A DNA stretch of 64,000 nucleotides from Coniella vitis (GCA_011317545.1 WUJK01000006.1:434001-498000), one strand, 5' to 3'; counted from the stretch's first letter, positions 10,928-23,212 are shown. Notes: a model not told the origin generated them from the sequence alone. Numbers and translations: made by a program.

Positions 10928-11846
10928 ATGAAGATCCTCTGTCTGCACGGCCAGGGCACCAGCGGCTACATCTTCAAAACGCAGTCGGGTTTGTGCCACC
11001 CTCACAGTCCCAATCGACTCAGCATGGCCCTCCTGCACCAGCTCAGCCCTCAATCCGTGACGACTTGGCTTGTTTCTTGCTGACCCTGCCTCGTGTTCGC
11101 CCTCGCCAGCCTCTTTCCGAGCCAAACTACCCTCAACATGGCAATGGGATTTCCCTGATGCGCCCTTCCCTACCAAGCCCCATCCAGGCATCGATGTGCT
11201 TTTTGGCACGCCTACCCACACTTGGTGGGCAGAACACACCGTCGAGGCAGTGCGCGCCACCCACCGCTGGCTTGAGGACCATATTGATGAGCACGGCCCA
11301 TACGATGCTGTCTGCTGCTTCTCTCAGGGCTGCTCCCTGGCTGGCAGCTATCTGCTCGACCACGCCAAGCACACACCTACCAAACCGCTACCTTTCCGCT
11401 CCGCCATCTTCATCTGCGGCGGCCTGCCGCTGCCCTTTCTAGAAGACCTCGGCCTCGAGGTGCCGCATCGCGCCCACGAGCTCCACGAGAGGACGATTGT
11501 TTTGATGCGCGCAAAGAGCGCCATGCTGTACGATATTGACAAGCTGCCCAAAGGCCAAGGGCTGTGGGATAATACCGCCGACCTCGAGCACGATCACGAG
11601 GAGTTACCTCCGGAGACGGATTGTTTCGGATTGAACTTCACCGCGTTCCCGGCCGACATACGGATCAAGATTCCAACAGTACACATTTACGGTGCGAAAG
11701 ATCCCAGATGGCCTACCGCCATTCAGCTAGCGTATTTTTGCGATGACCGGAAAATGTACGACCATCTCGGCGGGCACGACATTCCCAGGACTTCTCAAGT
11801 GTCAGAAAAGATAGCAGAGCTTGTGAGAGAAGTGACTGATAATTGA
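10928..11846 (+). CDS. FSH1-family serine hydrolase
   Basis: Alpha/beta hydrolase of the FSH1 family (human homologue OVCA2). Two exons, 10928-10988 and 11110-11846, intron donor GTTTGT and acceptor CCAG, give 265 residues. The start MKILCLHGQGTSGYIF with the oxyanion-loop HG pair is diagnostic. FRAKL, the WQWDFPDAPFPT block and the nucleophile elbow CCFSQGCSLAG (Ser in F-S-Q-G) follow. The acid is in HIYGAKDPRW and the His in LGGHDIPR, so the catalytic triad is complete. It should be cytosolic, since no signal peptide is seen. Some FSH1 homologues sit in polyketide clusters as chain-releasing enzymes, but no biosynthetic genes flank this one. The substrate is unknown. Confidence 0.92.
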
Positions 11847-13053
11847 TGAACGTGAAGTGAAGTCTGTCATATTCTCGGACGTTTCCTGGAGTTGGCGGTT
11901 GGTTGTTCTTTCAGGGATAGAACTCTTCAAGGAGGCATGCTTTGTCAATGCCCGCAACAACACGTTGAGCTTGTTGTATATTTGTATACACTAAATTACG
12001 TGGATAGAATTGATACAGCTTTTAAGTTCCGTATAAGGCCATGGGTCATTCATGTCTAACCCGCTTAATATGATTGCTCTGGTCACAATAGTACACTAAA
12101 CCTACTACTCGATTGCGTGGATGTCTCAATATTTGTTTCTTGACCTTTAAGTACATTTACAGTAACAATGGTAATTCAGACATCAGCCTCGATACAAGCA
12201 AAACAATAGATACCCAACACAACTCTGAGAGTATTAGGTATCAAGGAACCTTGAACTGCAAACTTTGCATAAGAACTAACCAAAGACTGTTGCTCTGTTG
12301 AATACCTTCCCTCCTCAGCTCTAAATGTGCGCATATAGCAGTCGCTGGAAGCTTCCCCTCACAACTCACACTGTGACCAGCTTAAAATCGTGTTATTAAA
12401 AAAAAGGATAACAAGGAAGCAAAAGCGAAGGTATTGCCAACTCACGGCACCAAGGATACCCAGATCAAGTAATGTATTATCGATACATACAATGAGAATA
12501 ACTCAACGTTCGGACTGTCTAGTAATGCCACTATCTACATGTTCTGCTGCTTCGCTGATATTGAAAAGGCAATAAGCGCTTATATATCGAGTTTGAGCGT
12601 GCAATAGGTGCGCTCCCTCGCGTGAGAAAACCGGATTGTTGGCGACGGCATGGCTACCTGCTGTGTCTATAAATGGACCAAGCTGGGCCAGATGTAAAAG
12701 GATTTGTTATAGTGATTTTCACTTTGAACGTAAAACCACAAAATCGTTGCCAATGCTTTGACGGGTACGAGTATATATTTAGATTCATGCTTTGGATCAT
12801 AGAAGTATAGCTGCCAATCGCGGCACATGATTATATTAGCGCAGTACAAATACTCAAACTCGGCCCTGATCAAAACATCAAAGCTGGTCATATTTCACAT
12901 ATCGCACACTTGTATTGTCATTCGCAAGCAGATACTCACTACTATGTGTTCACGATCCTTCTGATGGCTAGATAACAAGCGAATCATCTCATGGTCCCTG
13001 TTATCCATGACACACGAGCTCATCTATCCCACCGAGCGACAAAACATGCAATC
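11847..13053. other. Intergenic, AT-rich
   Basis: 1.2 kb between convergent genes (FSH1 hydrolase on plus, Ser/Arg-rich gene on minus). I found no conserved coding sequence, tRNA or repeat. Confidence 0.5.
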
Positions 13054-14070
13054 TTACTTTTTGCGACTTCCACGCGACCGACTACTTGCCTTCCCAACGG
13101 CCGGTCCGACAACAAGATTGGCAACTGCCAGCTCCGTGAGATGCCGCATCGCAGCATACTTGATTCCGCCTTTCGCCTTTGGCTTCAAGACATGATCCAC
13201 AACGGCAGCGCCAAGCGCCGCCGAGGCAACCTTTGTTCCCTTGGCCGCCCAGGGACTCGAGTCCGCACCCACTTTGATGGCAGCGACGGTGCCAGCCTGC
13301 ATGGCCACTTTGGCAGCCTCTTGCCATGGGAAATTGTCCCAGAACCGCGACACTTCAGCAAGAGATTTGGGGTCCAGGTGCTTCAACATGTCTCGGACAG
13401 ATTTGGGCATGGTGCGGATCGACTTGTCAGAGAGACCACGCCGTGGGGACGGGCGCGCTGAGCGGGAACCGAGGTATGACGAGCTCGAGCGAGAGGCGCG
13501 TGGTCGAGACGAGTGGTGGTGTGATGAAGAGGCAGCTCTTGAAGATTTTGGCTGAGAGTGGTACGTATGTCGGCTTGTGCTGTAGTCTGCGTCGTCTGAC
13601 GAAGGAGATGAGTATCGTGTAGACCTGTCCACTTCTTTGCTCTCGCGCGAGCGACTATTCGATGATTTGGACGAGCGGTTGTGATCATGACCTCGTGGCT
13701 TTGACTTGGGCCCGTCTGACCTCCTTGGAAAGTCCTCTTCTGGTTCGCAATCGCGTCTACTGGAAGATCTCCCTTGCTGCCTATTTGGCTCGTACCTCGG
13801 GGGAGTCCTCGGCCGGCTGTGCGAGAAGTACGAGTCCAAAGGATCCTCTTCATCTGAGAGATAGTATTTGTCTTTGGGATCGTAGTCTGTGTCCCATCCG
13901 CTACCATATCCCTCTTCTTCCTCTGGCGTAGCTTTCACAAGAGAATCATTTCTTGGCAACTCTGGCCGATATCCACGAGTATGCCTTGAGTGCCGCCGTA
14001 TGAACTCATCCTCACTGCTGGGATAGTCGGGACCGCCTTTGCTCTTTCTATATCGTCGGGTTGTGGACAT
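13054..14070 (-). CDS. Ser/Arg-rich protein of unknown function
   Basis: An uninterrupted 338-residue frame starting MSTTRRYRKSKGGPDYPSS. I do not recognise a named family. Residues 1-215 are predicted disordered, dominated by Ser, Arg, Asp and Tyr with many RS and SR dipeptides and acidic patches (DPKDKYYLSDEEDPLDSYF), which suggests phosphorylation and possibly RNA or nuclear association. Residues 220-320 look folded: SIRTMPKSVRDMLKHLDPKS, then small-residue helices (QAGTVAAIKVGADSS, ASAALGAAVVDHVLK) of glycine-zipper type, and a basic end SSRSRGSRKK. There is no signal peptide. An alternative gene in another frame is unlikely because composition bias, not length alone, supports this frame. 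Confidence 0.7.
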   Translation of the reverse strand: MSTTRRYRKSKGGPDYPSSEDEFIRRHSRHTRGYRPELPRNDSLVKATPEEEEGYGSGWDTDYDPKDKYYLSDEEDPLDSYFSHSRPRTPPRYEPNRQQGRSSSRRDCEPEEDFPRRSDGPKSKPRGHDHNRSSKSSNSRSRESKEVDRSTRYSSPSSDDADYSTSRHTYHSQPKSSRAASSSHHHSSRPRASRSSSSYLGSRSARPSPRRGLSDKSIRTMPKSVRDMLKHLDPKSLAEVSRFWDNFPWQEAAKVAMQAGTVAAIKVGADSSPWAAKGTKVASAALGAAVVDHVLKPKAKGGIKYAAMRHLTELAVANLVVGPAVGKASSRSRGSRKK

Positions 14071-15560
14071 ATTCGCGTCGCTTTCTCGAGTATAGAACAG
14101 CGCTGAGCAGAATATGTTAGATACACTTTAAGTACTACCTAGGTAGTGCGATGTAAAAGGGCAAGGGGCCTGCCACAATTCAACAAATAAATATTGAAAA
14201 AAGGGTTGAGATAAGGTACTAGGATTTGGTAGAAAAGTGGTTTGGTATTGTTTGAGTATACATAGTAGGCTAGTGAAAACGGTGGCAGCTTAAACCCACC
14301 TTGACAGACCTTGACCTTTTTGTACAAAACAGAGAAGTAGATCGAGAGATTGAAGTGCCAAATAATGTTCCGAGAGCCAGGGAGGATTGGGGATGGGGGG
14401 GGGATCCAGAAAAGATACGGTCTCAGAAAGGCTTTGGAATCAGCCACTCAAGAGGTCGACGATCTGTCGCGGCATGTTCCAAGGCAACACAACGCGAGCA
14501 ACTTGCCGCTGACTTCTGGGTCCTGATGTCATGCCGACCTCCGTCCGGAGGGGCTTCACCACTGTAGAGCCATACAAAGAACTCGTGTACTCCTTCGTCT
14601 TCCGTCTCGAAACACCAAGGTCCGAGACATGTTTTTTGTTCGTGACGTCGTGCAAAGCAATGTCAAATGATGGGAGCCTGTAGACAGCACTAGAACGCAC
14701 TTCGGTCCTATCAAGCTGTGCTACATCGCACGGATTCTGTCATCCAGCAAGCGCTCGGTTTCTAAGGAGCGACCACGGTAGCGCGTGATGATCGGTTTCG
14801 AAGTGAAGAGGAGGGGGCCTGGGGGCCTCCAGCGAAGGGTCGTCTTGACAAGGGCCAGGGTGAATTGACGTCATTGTCCTCACTGCACGGCGGCCGTTGA
14901 GTGGGTGTGGCGCACATGACAGAACGTGTGAGTGGTATTGCAGCTCGCTGACTCGCATTCCAATGGTATGGTAAGGGTCCTTTGGATCGTGGCCGATGCC
15001 ACCGCCTTTTTCACGTCAAGCCGCATGGAAGACTCGAGATATTCGTGTGATTGTTGAGAACCTTGACAGAGACTTGAGATACTGGGGGCGTGCCTGGTTT
15101 GCACATTGTAGAAGGTAGTACACGTTGTCTAGAGTCTTGGCTGCCACGAAGCATCGGTGTCGATATGAGCGCTGTGGCTGCTGGATCGAAAGGTGAAGAA
15201 GCTACATAGTAGAAGCAGTTACATAGTATACTATGTTTTTTCAAACAGAATCTGGGGCTGCGGATGGATGTGTGCAGGTTGGTGGCATGGCACTAGTTGG
15301 GCTATCAGGCTGTCAGTGGATGTGCAGGGGGTGCTAGTGCGGTCGAGTACATAGTACTACCAACCCTCCACTAGAGACTTGGACCCCCAGTGCAACAAGC
15401 CCCGATCGGTTCTATGCTTGCACGCAGCATCCTCTGCTGACCACAAAGCGAACCGTTCGTCATGTTGTCGTGTCTGCTTCCTTTGACTCGCTGAGAATCC
15501 ACTTCTATGCCGGCGGCAGCAACTACCGTGATCATGGTCACACACACAACTACTTGAACC
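14071..15560. promoter_or_regulatory. Divergent intergenic region upstream of FIG4
   Basis: 1.5 kb without a supported gene. It contains five copies of the ACATAGTA/TACTATGT motif (14260, 15204, 15221, 15229, 15349), two of them fused into the 16-bp perfect palindrome at 15221-15236, and a G8 run near 14395. Confidence 0.55.
15221..15236. repeat. 16-bp perfect palindrome ACATAGTATACTATGT
   Basis: Two head-to-head copies of the dispersed octamer ACATAGTA in the FIG4 upstream region, 325 bp before the start codon. It can form a cruciform or act as a dimeric protein site; neither is shown. Confidence 0.7.
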
Positions 15561-18500
15561 ATGGACAACACAATTGGCGACGAGGGGCCCGACTCGGTTC
15601 CCGGCCCCGCTGCGCCCGGTGCTGGCGGTATCGGCATCGGTGTCGCCGCTTCTTCCATCATGGACGTGCCCTCGCCCAGCGACGTCCTCCCCCAGATGCC
15701 CTTCTCCGCTCTGCGAACCGACTCAGACCGCGACAGCCGGTCCGGTCAGCCCAAACCGCTCTCTGGCGCTCATCCACCGCCCGCAGAGGCTGGCGACGTC
15801 CAAGATGAGGAAGAGATCACCGTTGCCGAACCCTTCCACCGTACCACGAGCCCAGAGCCCGCGAACCGGACCGCGAGCCGGACCGCGAGCCACGGACTGG
15901 TGTCCGAGGACTATGACGACGGCCTCACAATGGGCGAGGACCCCAACCACGAACCTAGACCCAGGCGGAGGCTTCTCCACAAGATGTACAAGTTCAGCTT
16001 GTACGAGACGGCAAGCAGATATTATATCGTCGGCGGCGACGTCACCGAGAAGCGCTATCGCATCCTCAAGATCGACAGGACTGTCGACGACAGCGACCTG
16101 AGCATCACGGACGATAAAATTGTGTATACACAAAAGCAAATGAATCAGCTGCTCGACACCATCGACGACGGCAACAAGGGCACCGGTGGCATCAAGCTCA
16201 AGTGCACGACTTGGGGTCTGTTGGGCTTTATCAAGTTCACTGGACCTTACTACATGCTGCTCATCACCAAGAGGAGCATCGTAGCCATGGTTGGCGGCCA
16301 TTACATCTACCAGATTGAGGGCACAGAGCTCATTCCTTTGACGGCTGCCAAATATAGGGGCGACCACCCCAATACCGAAGAGTCCCGCTTCTTGTCCATC
16401 CTCAACAACCTCGATCTCACAAGGTCCTTTTACTACAGCTACTCGTACGATGTCACTCGAACGCTCCAGCACAACATCACCAAGGAGAGAATCGCACTCA
16501 ACAATGGCATGCCTTGTTCCGTAGACGATGACCCAAATCCCATGTTTGTCTGGAACAGCCACCTACTTCAGCCCGCTGTTGCTGCGCTTAAGGATCCCTA
16601 CGACTGGTGCCGGCCCATTCTGCATGGCTACGTTGACCAGGCTTCTGTGTCCATCTATGGACGAACAGCCTTCATTACGATTATTGCCCGTCGCTCTCGT
16701 TATTTTGCAGGAGCCCGTTTTCTGAAGCGTGGCGCCAATGACCTTGGATATGTCGCCAACGACGTGGAAACAGAACAAATTGTGTCAGAAGCCCTGACCA
16801 CGTCTTTCCATGCCCCTGGCGGCAAGCTGTTTGCCAGTCCTGAGTATACATCCTATGTTCAGCATCGAGGCTCGATCCCACTCTACTGGACACAGGACAA
16901 CACGGGTGTCACTCCGAAACCACCCATTGAACTAAATCTAGTTGATCCTTTCTACAGTGCTGCAGCACTACATTTTGATAATTTATTCGAACGTTATGGC
17001 TCGCCAATCTATGTGCTCAACCTTGTCAAAGCAAAGGAGCGAACGCCGCGTGAATCAAAGTTGCTGGAAGAATACCGCAAGGCCATCACGTACCTCAATC
17101 AATTCCTTCCAGAAAAGAATAAGATTATCCAGCGGCACTGGGACATGTCCCGCGCCGCCAAAGACCCTGCGCAGGATGTCATACAGACACTAGAAGACAT
17201 TGCTGAAGATGTTGTCCTCACCACTGGCTTCTTCCAAAATGGCGATGGCATTGTGAACCCCATACGGGTGCAGAACGGCGTGGCTCGCACCAACTGCATC
17301 GACTGCCTGGACCGGACCAATGCCGCACAGTTCGTGATTGGCAAACGCGCCCTTGGCCACCAATTGCACGCTCTAGGCATTCTAGCCGACACTGCGATTG
17401 AGTATGACACGGACGCGGTCAACCTGTTTACGCACATGTACCATGACCACGGTGATACCATAGCCGTGCAATATGGCGGGTCCCAGCTTGTCAACACTAT
17501 GGAGACGTACCGCAAGATCAATCAGTGGACCAGCCACAGCCGTGACATGATTGAGAGCTTCAAGCGATACTACAACAATTCCTTCTTGGATGGGCAGCGG
17601 CAAGAGGCATATAATCTGTTCTTGGGCAACTACATTTTTGCCCAAGGTCAGCCTATGCTGTGGGATTTGGCGACCGACTACTACCTACATCATGCCGACC
17701 CAAGGTCATGGTCAAATGTTAGGAAGAGGAGCTATATCAAGTGGTATACGCCCGAAAACCTCGAGGAACTCACGTTGCCCAACTATTCGCCACCAAAGGG
17801 ACCCGAGGCCAAAATGCCAATTTCTTATTTCGACGACTACTGGCTCGAGTACTATCGTCCATTGACCCTATCCTCTCTGCAAAAAATGTATTCTTTCAAG
17901 ATGAACTCCACAATCAAATACATCCCCGACAAGTCTACACAAGACGGACGGTACGACCTTAGTCCTTTCCATGTGCGCGTTCGCACAGAAACAGATGGCG
18001 ATGCTCACGATAAGCGGAAGCCGAAAAAGGGTGTGACAATTCTTGACCCAACAGAGATTGCCAAGGGAGATGGAGACGACGACGCAGCATCAGTGATGTC
18101 AGGCAAAGCCGGACATGGGAACAAGAGCCTTTCATTTCAGCGCTGGCTGCATCAGTCACCAGTGCAAGACAAGGCGAATTGGAATGGTGGTCCCCACGGC
18201 ATCATGAAGGAGCCTTCCACGCCTATCGTGAATGGCAACGTCGAATTGCCCGATGACGAGAACCACCCGAAGACCAAAACCAGTGCGTTGGAAAAATCCC
18301 GTCAGGCGCAGTGGACTTTTACAAAAGTCGTCCACGAGTCGCTCAACCCATCCGTCAGCACACAAGAGACCGAAGACTATGTGCGCTACGTCAACCACCC
18401 GCAAAACCTTCCGCTGGTTGTCTCATCCGATACTCCAGCTGATGTGGCTGACAGCGAGTATCAAGAGTACATCAACGGGAATTGGCAGACTGACGGTCTG

Positions 18501-18710
18501 CTGCTCGTGCCCCCAGGATCATCATCTCAGAGCGCAGGGCTTTCGGGTAACGCTGTAGTCGATGACTATTGGAACATGTACTCCGACCTGCTCAAGGTTG
18601 GCGAAGATCCCCTCACGGTCAAGGAAGAGGACGTCCAAAAGAAGCGCTATAAAGCTTACGGCAAATGGCTTCGTGGCAAGAGCCTCTTCAAGCAGCAGCC
18701 TGTTGACTAG
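15561..18710 (+). CDS. FIG4: Phosphatidylinositol 3,5-bisphosphate 5-phosphatase Fig4 (Sac domain)
   Basis: An intronless 1,049-residue protein. Fig4 works with the kinase Fab1 and scaffold Vac14 on the vacuole/endosome membrane to set PI(3,5)P2 levels. Residues 1-130 are disordered; the Sac domain starts near KMYKFSLYETASRYYIVGGD and contains the catalytic RTNCIDCLDRTN, with the CX5R Cys579 and Arg585 both present. FIG4-type features include WGLLGFIKFTGPYYMLLITK and the downstream block YNLFLGNYIFAQGQPMLWDL. A conserved C-terminal region ends in YWNMYSDLLKVGEDPLTVKE. The length exceeds yeast Fig4 (879 aa) because of the N-terminal extension and a low-complexity linker around residues 830-900. 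The stop is about 100 bp from the 3' end of the convergent TTI2 gene. Confidence 0.95.
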   Translation: MDNTIGDEGPDSVPGPAAPGAGGIGIGVAASSIMDVPSPSDVLPQMPFSALRTDSDRDSRSGQPKPLSGAHPPPAEAGDVQDEEEITVAEPFHRTTSPEPANRTASRTASHGLVSEDYDDGLTMGEDPNHEPRPRRRLLHKMYKFSLYETASRYYIVGGDVTEKRYRILKIDRTVDDSDLSITDDKIVYTQKQMNQLLDTIDDGNKGTGGIKLKCTTWGLLGFIKFTGPYYMLLITKRSIVAMVGGHYIYQIEGTELIPLTAAKYRGDHPNTEESRFLSILNNLDLTRSFYYSYSYDVTRTLQHNITKERIALNNGMPCSVDDDPNPMFVWNSHLLQPAVAALKDPYDWCRPILHGYVDQASVSIYGRTAFITIIARRSRYFAGARFLKRGANDLGYVANDVETEQIVSEALTTSFHAPGGKLFASPEYTSYVQHRGSIPLYWTQDNTGVTPKPPIELNLVDPFYSAAALHFDNLFERYGSPIYVLNLVKAKERTPRESKLLEEYRKAITYLNQFLPEKNKIIQRHWDMSRAAKDPAQDVIQTLEDIAEDVVLTTGFFQNGDGIVNPIRVQNGVARTNCIDCLDRTNAAQFVIGKRALGHQLHALGILADTAIEYDTDAVNLFTHMYHDHGDTIAVQYGGSQLVNTMETYRKINQWTSHSRDMIESFKRYYNNSFLDGQRQEAYNLFLGNYIFAQGQPMLWDLATDYYLHHADPRSWSNVRKRSYIKWYTPENLEELTLPNYSPPKGPEAKMPISYFDDYWLEYYRPLTLSSLQKMYSFKMNSTIKYIPDKSTQDGRYDLSPFHVRVRTETDGDAHDKRKPKKGVTILDPTEIAKGDGDDDAASVMSGKAGHGNKSLSFQRWLHQSPVQDKANWNGGPHGIMKEPSTPIVNGNVELPDDENHPKTKTSALEKSRQAQWTFTKVVHESLNPSVSTQETEDYVRYVNHPQNLPLVVSSDTPADVADSEYQEYINGNWQTDGLLLVPPGSSSQSAGLSGNAVVDDYWNMYSDLLKVGEDPLTVKEEDVQKKRYKAYGKWLRGKSLFKQQPVD

Positions 18711-18814
18711 AAGCCGCCCATGGCTGAGGAAGAACAAATGACGAGGACCTCCGCTGTCGTTACTAGGGCAGAGCGATCTCTACGGAGTGCAATTCGCAGC
18801 AGAGTCATCTCCGA

Positions 18815-20977
18815 CTAATGCTCCAGAATCTGCTTGAAAAGGTCGGCAAGCAGAGGTTCTTGTACGATGAGCGGTTTCACTTTTTCTTGAAGATTATTCC
18901 CTCCTTTGTCGGCCATCCCTGGTGTCGATGCGTTCAAGAACACGGCTGCTGTCTTTATAAGCGTCGCTTTCACGTCAGCCAGATCCACCTTACCCTCGTC
19001 GTGGACGTTGAGAAAGCAAATAGCGAGGGTCTTGATCAACTCGTCTTGGTAGGCTGGTGTAGAGAGTCGTGGCCAGCAGTTGGTCAGCACGGCGTGGAGA
19101 GACTTGAGTGCAGCCCGTAGTGTGTCTGGAGCCAAGGGTGCAAAGGGGTTCGTCAGAATCTCGGACTGCATAGGTATCAAGTCCTGTTTCATTGTTATTA
19201 GCGATCAATTTAGATACCCTCTCAAGAGCAATTGTAAAGCAAGGCCAAGCATAATAAGTTGCAACTATGTCACCTAAATTGATGCCACAAAACTCACCTT
19301 CAAGTGTTTGACAGCGTGAACGCCCATCTCTTGGATGATGTCTGACATCTGGAGGCATAACACCTCAACAATCCGTATATGCTCTTTGGCATGGAAATAG
19401 GCCGAGAAGATGCCATCGCGCAATATCTTGTCTAGTAGGTCGAATTTTGTCCTGGGAACCCCTTTCGGCATTCCGCTTGCAGCCTTTGCGTCAATTTTCC
19501 TGGCAAGTGTTAAAAGATCAGTGTATGCTGGACCAAGGAGCTGGATAGAGTCTTGTTCGGGCGTTAGGCTCGGCAGGAAGTGGAGCGTGGGTAAGACAGC
19601 GTCTTCAAAGACGCTCGCCAGGCCGGTGTCGCGGAGAGTGTTGTTCGGGAATTTGAGGAGGAAGGTGTTGAGGATAACGAGGCCTCGCGTTCGCACTCTA
19701 GTCGAGCCGTCGTCAACTAATGTCAGAAGAACGGGGATGAAAAGGGGCCATTGTCTGCTCATGAGCTCTTCCTGTTTTTGGATTTCGAGCGTTAGTGGAT
19801 TGCGTTTTCGTATGCTTCTCTCGCATGTATATGTGTTCGTCTTGAACCGAAAACGAATTCTTGTGATACGATCTTGGATGATGACAAGCAGGACATACCT
19901 TTGCTCTTCCCACCGCCCATGCGAAGACAGCGAGCGCCCTGTGATCCGTATACTTCCATGGTTTTACGTCACTGTTCTCGTCCTCAAGACTGCGGTGAGG
20001 ATCGTGATCATCTATGAATTCGGCCTTCCTCCCGGATTGCGTGACAGTCTTGGGTCTGGATTTGGAGAACATGGGCCGCAAATACCCCTTAAGTGCTGTC
20101 TCCACAATCAAGTCGTCTTCTTCAAAGTAGGACGCCTCGCGCTGGTGAAGAAATATTTCCAAGGAGAGGCGGGCTGCTTCGTCGTTGCTCCATGGGTAAA
20201 TCGTGCTCTGCCTTGGATCACCTGGGTGTTCACACGCTGCTGGCGAAGACGACGAAAATGAAGGCAGGAATGAGATAACGGTGAGCAGCGAGTCCTCGCT
20301 CAGCTTTACTGTGTACCGTTGGACGCACTCTGATATGATTTTCAGTCCGTGGGGCCCTAACTCGTAGCTTCGACGTATAGTCTCTTCGTAGGTTGTGTTC
20401 TCGTCATCTTCTTCTACTCATTTCAGTTTGTCAGCTACGAATTTCCATACGATACGAAGCGCGTTTCCATCTCTCTTTCATTCTCGATCGAGATAGAAGA
20501 CTCGTAGGGGACTCTCAGACCTTTGGGTACTCTTCGGGGAGCAATGACTGCAGCGACGGCATCGCACAGACGCTGTGGAGCAGTATCTTCGCCTTCCTCA
20601 CGCCTTAAACCATCATTCTGCGCAATGAAGAGTCCGAGAGCTATAAGTCGAGCTTTGACCTCGTTTAGTTGACCCTGCCGACATTCGGGTCAGCCATGCG
20701 CACTCAACAAGAGACATGCAGAGCTTGTATTCCAATACTTACTGACTGGTCGAGCGCAGATGCCTCTTCCGCCAGGCTGGTCAAGGTGTAATGCTCAGGC
20801 AATTCTTCCTCCAAAGGTGGTTAGCCCCAACGTTATCCAGCAGAAGGTGGTGTTTGGTGTTGGATACTTACGAGTAGTCACAGACTCCCATAGATCTTCC
20901 GTGATCACCGAGCCACTGGAGAGCAGCGCATCGACAGCCTGTACAACCTGTACAAAGTTCGACATGCTGAAGCCCAT
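18815..20977 (-). CDS. TTI2: TTT complex subunit Tti2
   Basis: Tel2-Tti1-Tti2 is the co-chaperone complex that stabilises PI3K-like kinases (TOR, ATM/ATR homologues). About six minus-strand exons. The first, 20872-20977, encodes MGFSMSNFVQVVQAVDALLS and ends at GTAAGT. The next gives LPEHYTLTSLAEEASALD, then GQLNEVKARLIALGLFIAQN, then a long exon ending WAVGRAK near 19900. Then comes EELMSRQWPLFIPVLLTLVD with DGSTRVRTRGLVILNTFLLK (HEAT-like, the core of the Tti2 family), and a last exon from DLIPMQSEILTNPFAPLAPD to the stop at 18815. Exon borders in the middle (20050-20460) are approximate. An upstream in-frame Met exists at 21034, but the M at 20977 fits family N-termini better. Confidence 0.85.
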
Positions 20978-21568
20978 TTTTTGGTTCCTACTGCAACTGC
21001 ACGCTTTTTGCGTCGCAATAGGGATCTGTTGCACACAAAAAGAAAAGAATCAAACCGCCTGTCGTTGTTGAGCTCCTATCATGGAGGCAGGGTTGGTTTG
21101 CTGTACAGTTTGTTGTGAGATGTTTGTTGCTCGGCCTTCCTGCTGCTGAAGTTCGTTGTGGGTGGGGCGGAGGGCTCCAGCGCTCTGAAGCCGGTTGATG
21201 GAGGGTCGTTTGCTTTAGGCACAGTTGTACTGCTTAGCGCTATATAAGCCCCGTAGCGTCGCCATAGGTGGCTCATCAAGTTTATTTCGCCTTGCCTTAA
21301 GGCGGCAGGGTCGCTGTAATTTCAAAGCCACTTCCTTCCTCAACCCGACGCCGCCTGTTACCACCAAATATTGACGAATTTCTTTGCAACCCGACTTTCA
21401 CAGTATACTTGTGACCAGCACTTGCGCATGCAAGGGACGACACCTGGTCATTGGAGCTCTATAGGGTATCTATGTAACGGTCTTGCTTCTCTTCATTCAC
21501 TGCCCCTCGTGGTTGGGCTAAATTACAGATGCGGCAGCACTCGAATTCGAGTATCCATAGCTTCACTG
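20978..21568. other. Intergenic region between TTI2 and CCA1
   Basis: 591 bp; the TTI2 promoter and the CCA1 3' flank. Open frames within it overlap neither family and look random. Confidence 0.5.
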
Positions 21569-23181
21569 TCATGGCAGCTTCTCGGCGATTCCGAGCTCCT
21601 CCTTGCGCTCCCGCACTTCCTCAATTCCCGCAGCTGGATCTGTCTCTTGAGGATTCCGCAATTGCCACGCCATGCAGACGTCCAAAGCAGGCCCCATCCA
21701 CTTGCCAGGCTTGATGCCCAGCTCTTTGGAAAGCAGACGGCCATCTACCAACGGCTTGATGGACGGTGCATCCAGAAGATCAAGACGTTTCAGGTGATCC
21801 ATAAACCTATGCCAATCTTTTTGTACGGCGTCAATAATTGCGGAGATATGTTGCTCGGCTGCGGGAGGCAGTGGCGCAGCCTCTTTCGAAGTGCCATTAT
21901 TTCCTAAGGCAGCTGTTTGCACTCGTTGCATAATATCGTCCAGCATGGCAAAGAGCACCTGCGAACGCCAAAGCCTTTCGCGTGCGTCCCATGCACGAAT
22001 GCGCATTCCAAAGTAATCTCGCTCATTGGCATGGTCCAGCCCTTGGACGGCCATATTCTTGAGCTCGACAATCTCCTCGCGGTGCAAAACGGCCGCTGTG
22101 ATGACCTCTGAGATTTTGTTGGGGCTCTTGATGCCTTCGCGTGCCGCCAGCATGGCAGCAGGGGGTTTCTTTTTGTAGTTGGCTGCGTCGAATTTGACAC
22201 GGCTAAAAGGGACGACGCAGACGAGTATCCAGGCAAGGTAACGCTCCTCGTCTGATGTGAGTAGCACATCATATAATGGGTAAGTGACAAGGCCATCGAG
22301 GAAGTTGTAGGCTTCGCGCCATCCTGTGAGATCCGGTCGTAGCATGCCTTCGTTGCTGGGATCGGTGAACACGGTATGATAGAGTCCCAAGTCTTGAATA
22401 TATCCAACAGCATCTCGTGGAAACTCGCCTAGATTCATGTAGCATCAGTTGGCCGTCTTTGGTTCCCTTTTACTGCGACAGCTGGACCAAAATGTGGAGG
22501 CTTGGTAGTAGGCAAACTTACCTTTCAGCATCTTTTCCACCTCTACGCCAACTCTCTCACGGCTAATCTTGAGACGCAAGGCACTCAGCACCCTCTCATC
22601 ACCCATAAACTCCTTGACGTTATCCTCAATAGTGAATTGCAGGCGGCTAGCGAAGCGCACAAGCCTAAGCACACGCAGCGGGTCATCCATAAACGTTTGA
22701 AATGGCTCGAGGGGCGTCCGAATAATTTTGCGCTCCATGTCAGCTAATCCACCGACAAAGTCCTCCACCTCGTCGGTATGGATGTTGTAAAAGAGCGCAT
22801 TGACGGTGGCATCGCGCCTGCTCGCGTCCTCCTCAGGCGTGCCAAAGTCCATCTCCGGGTTGCGGCTGTCCTCGGCATACGTTTCGGTGCGAAGGTTGAC
22901 AAAGTCAATGTCGAGGCCAAAGATCTTGACGGTCGCTGTCTCGAGGTTCTTGGACTTGTCTGGGTTCTTTGCAATCTTGTGCAGGTTGCCAATGTCCTCC
23001 TTGCGCAAGTTGTGCTTGTCCTTGTTGGCAGGGTTGTCGCAAAACTCACGCAGCTGGTTGCCAAAGACCTCGCCCGTCATACAGTTGATGGCGACGTCAA
23101 TGTCGTGACTTGGGCGGCCGAGGAGCTTGTCGCGCACCCAGCCGCCAGCCCACCGCAAGACGAGTGGCTCATCTGTATGCC

Positions 23182-23212
<31 letters not shown>

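Noticed and set aside
10928..11846. FSH1 hydrolase as part of a secondary-metabolite cluster
   Set aside because: No polyketide synthase, NRPS, P450 or transporter lies within the window near it.
15723..16562. 279-codon minus-strand open frame
   Set aside because: Lies antisense within the FIG4 coding sequence, which has a complete Sac domain.
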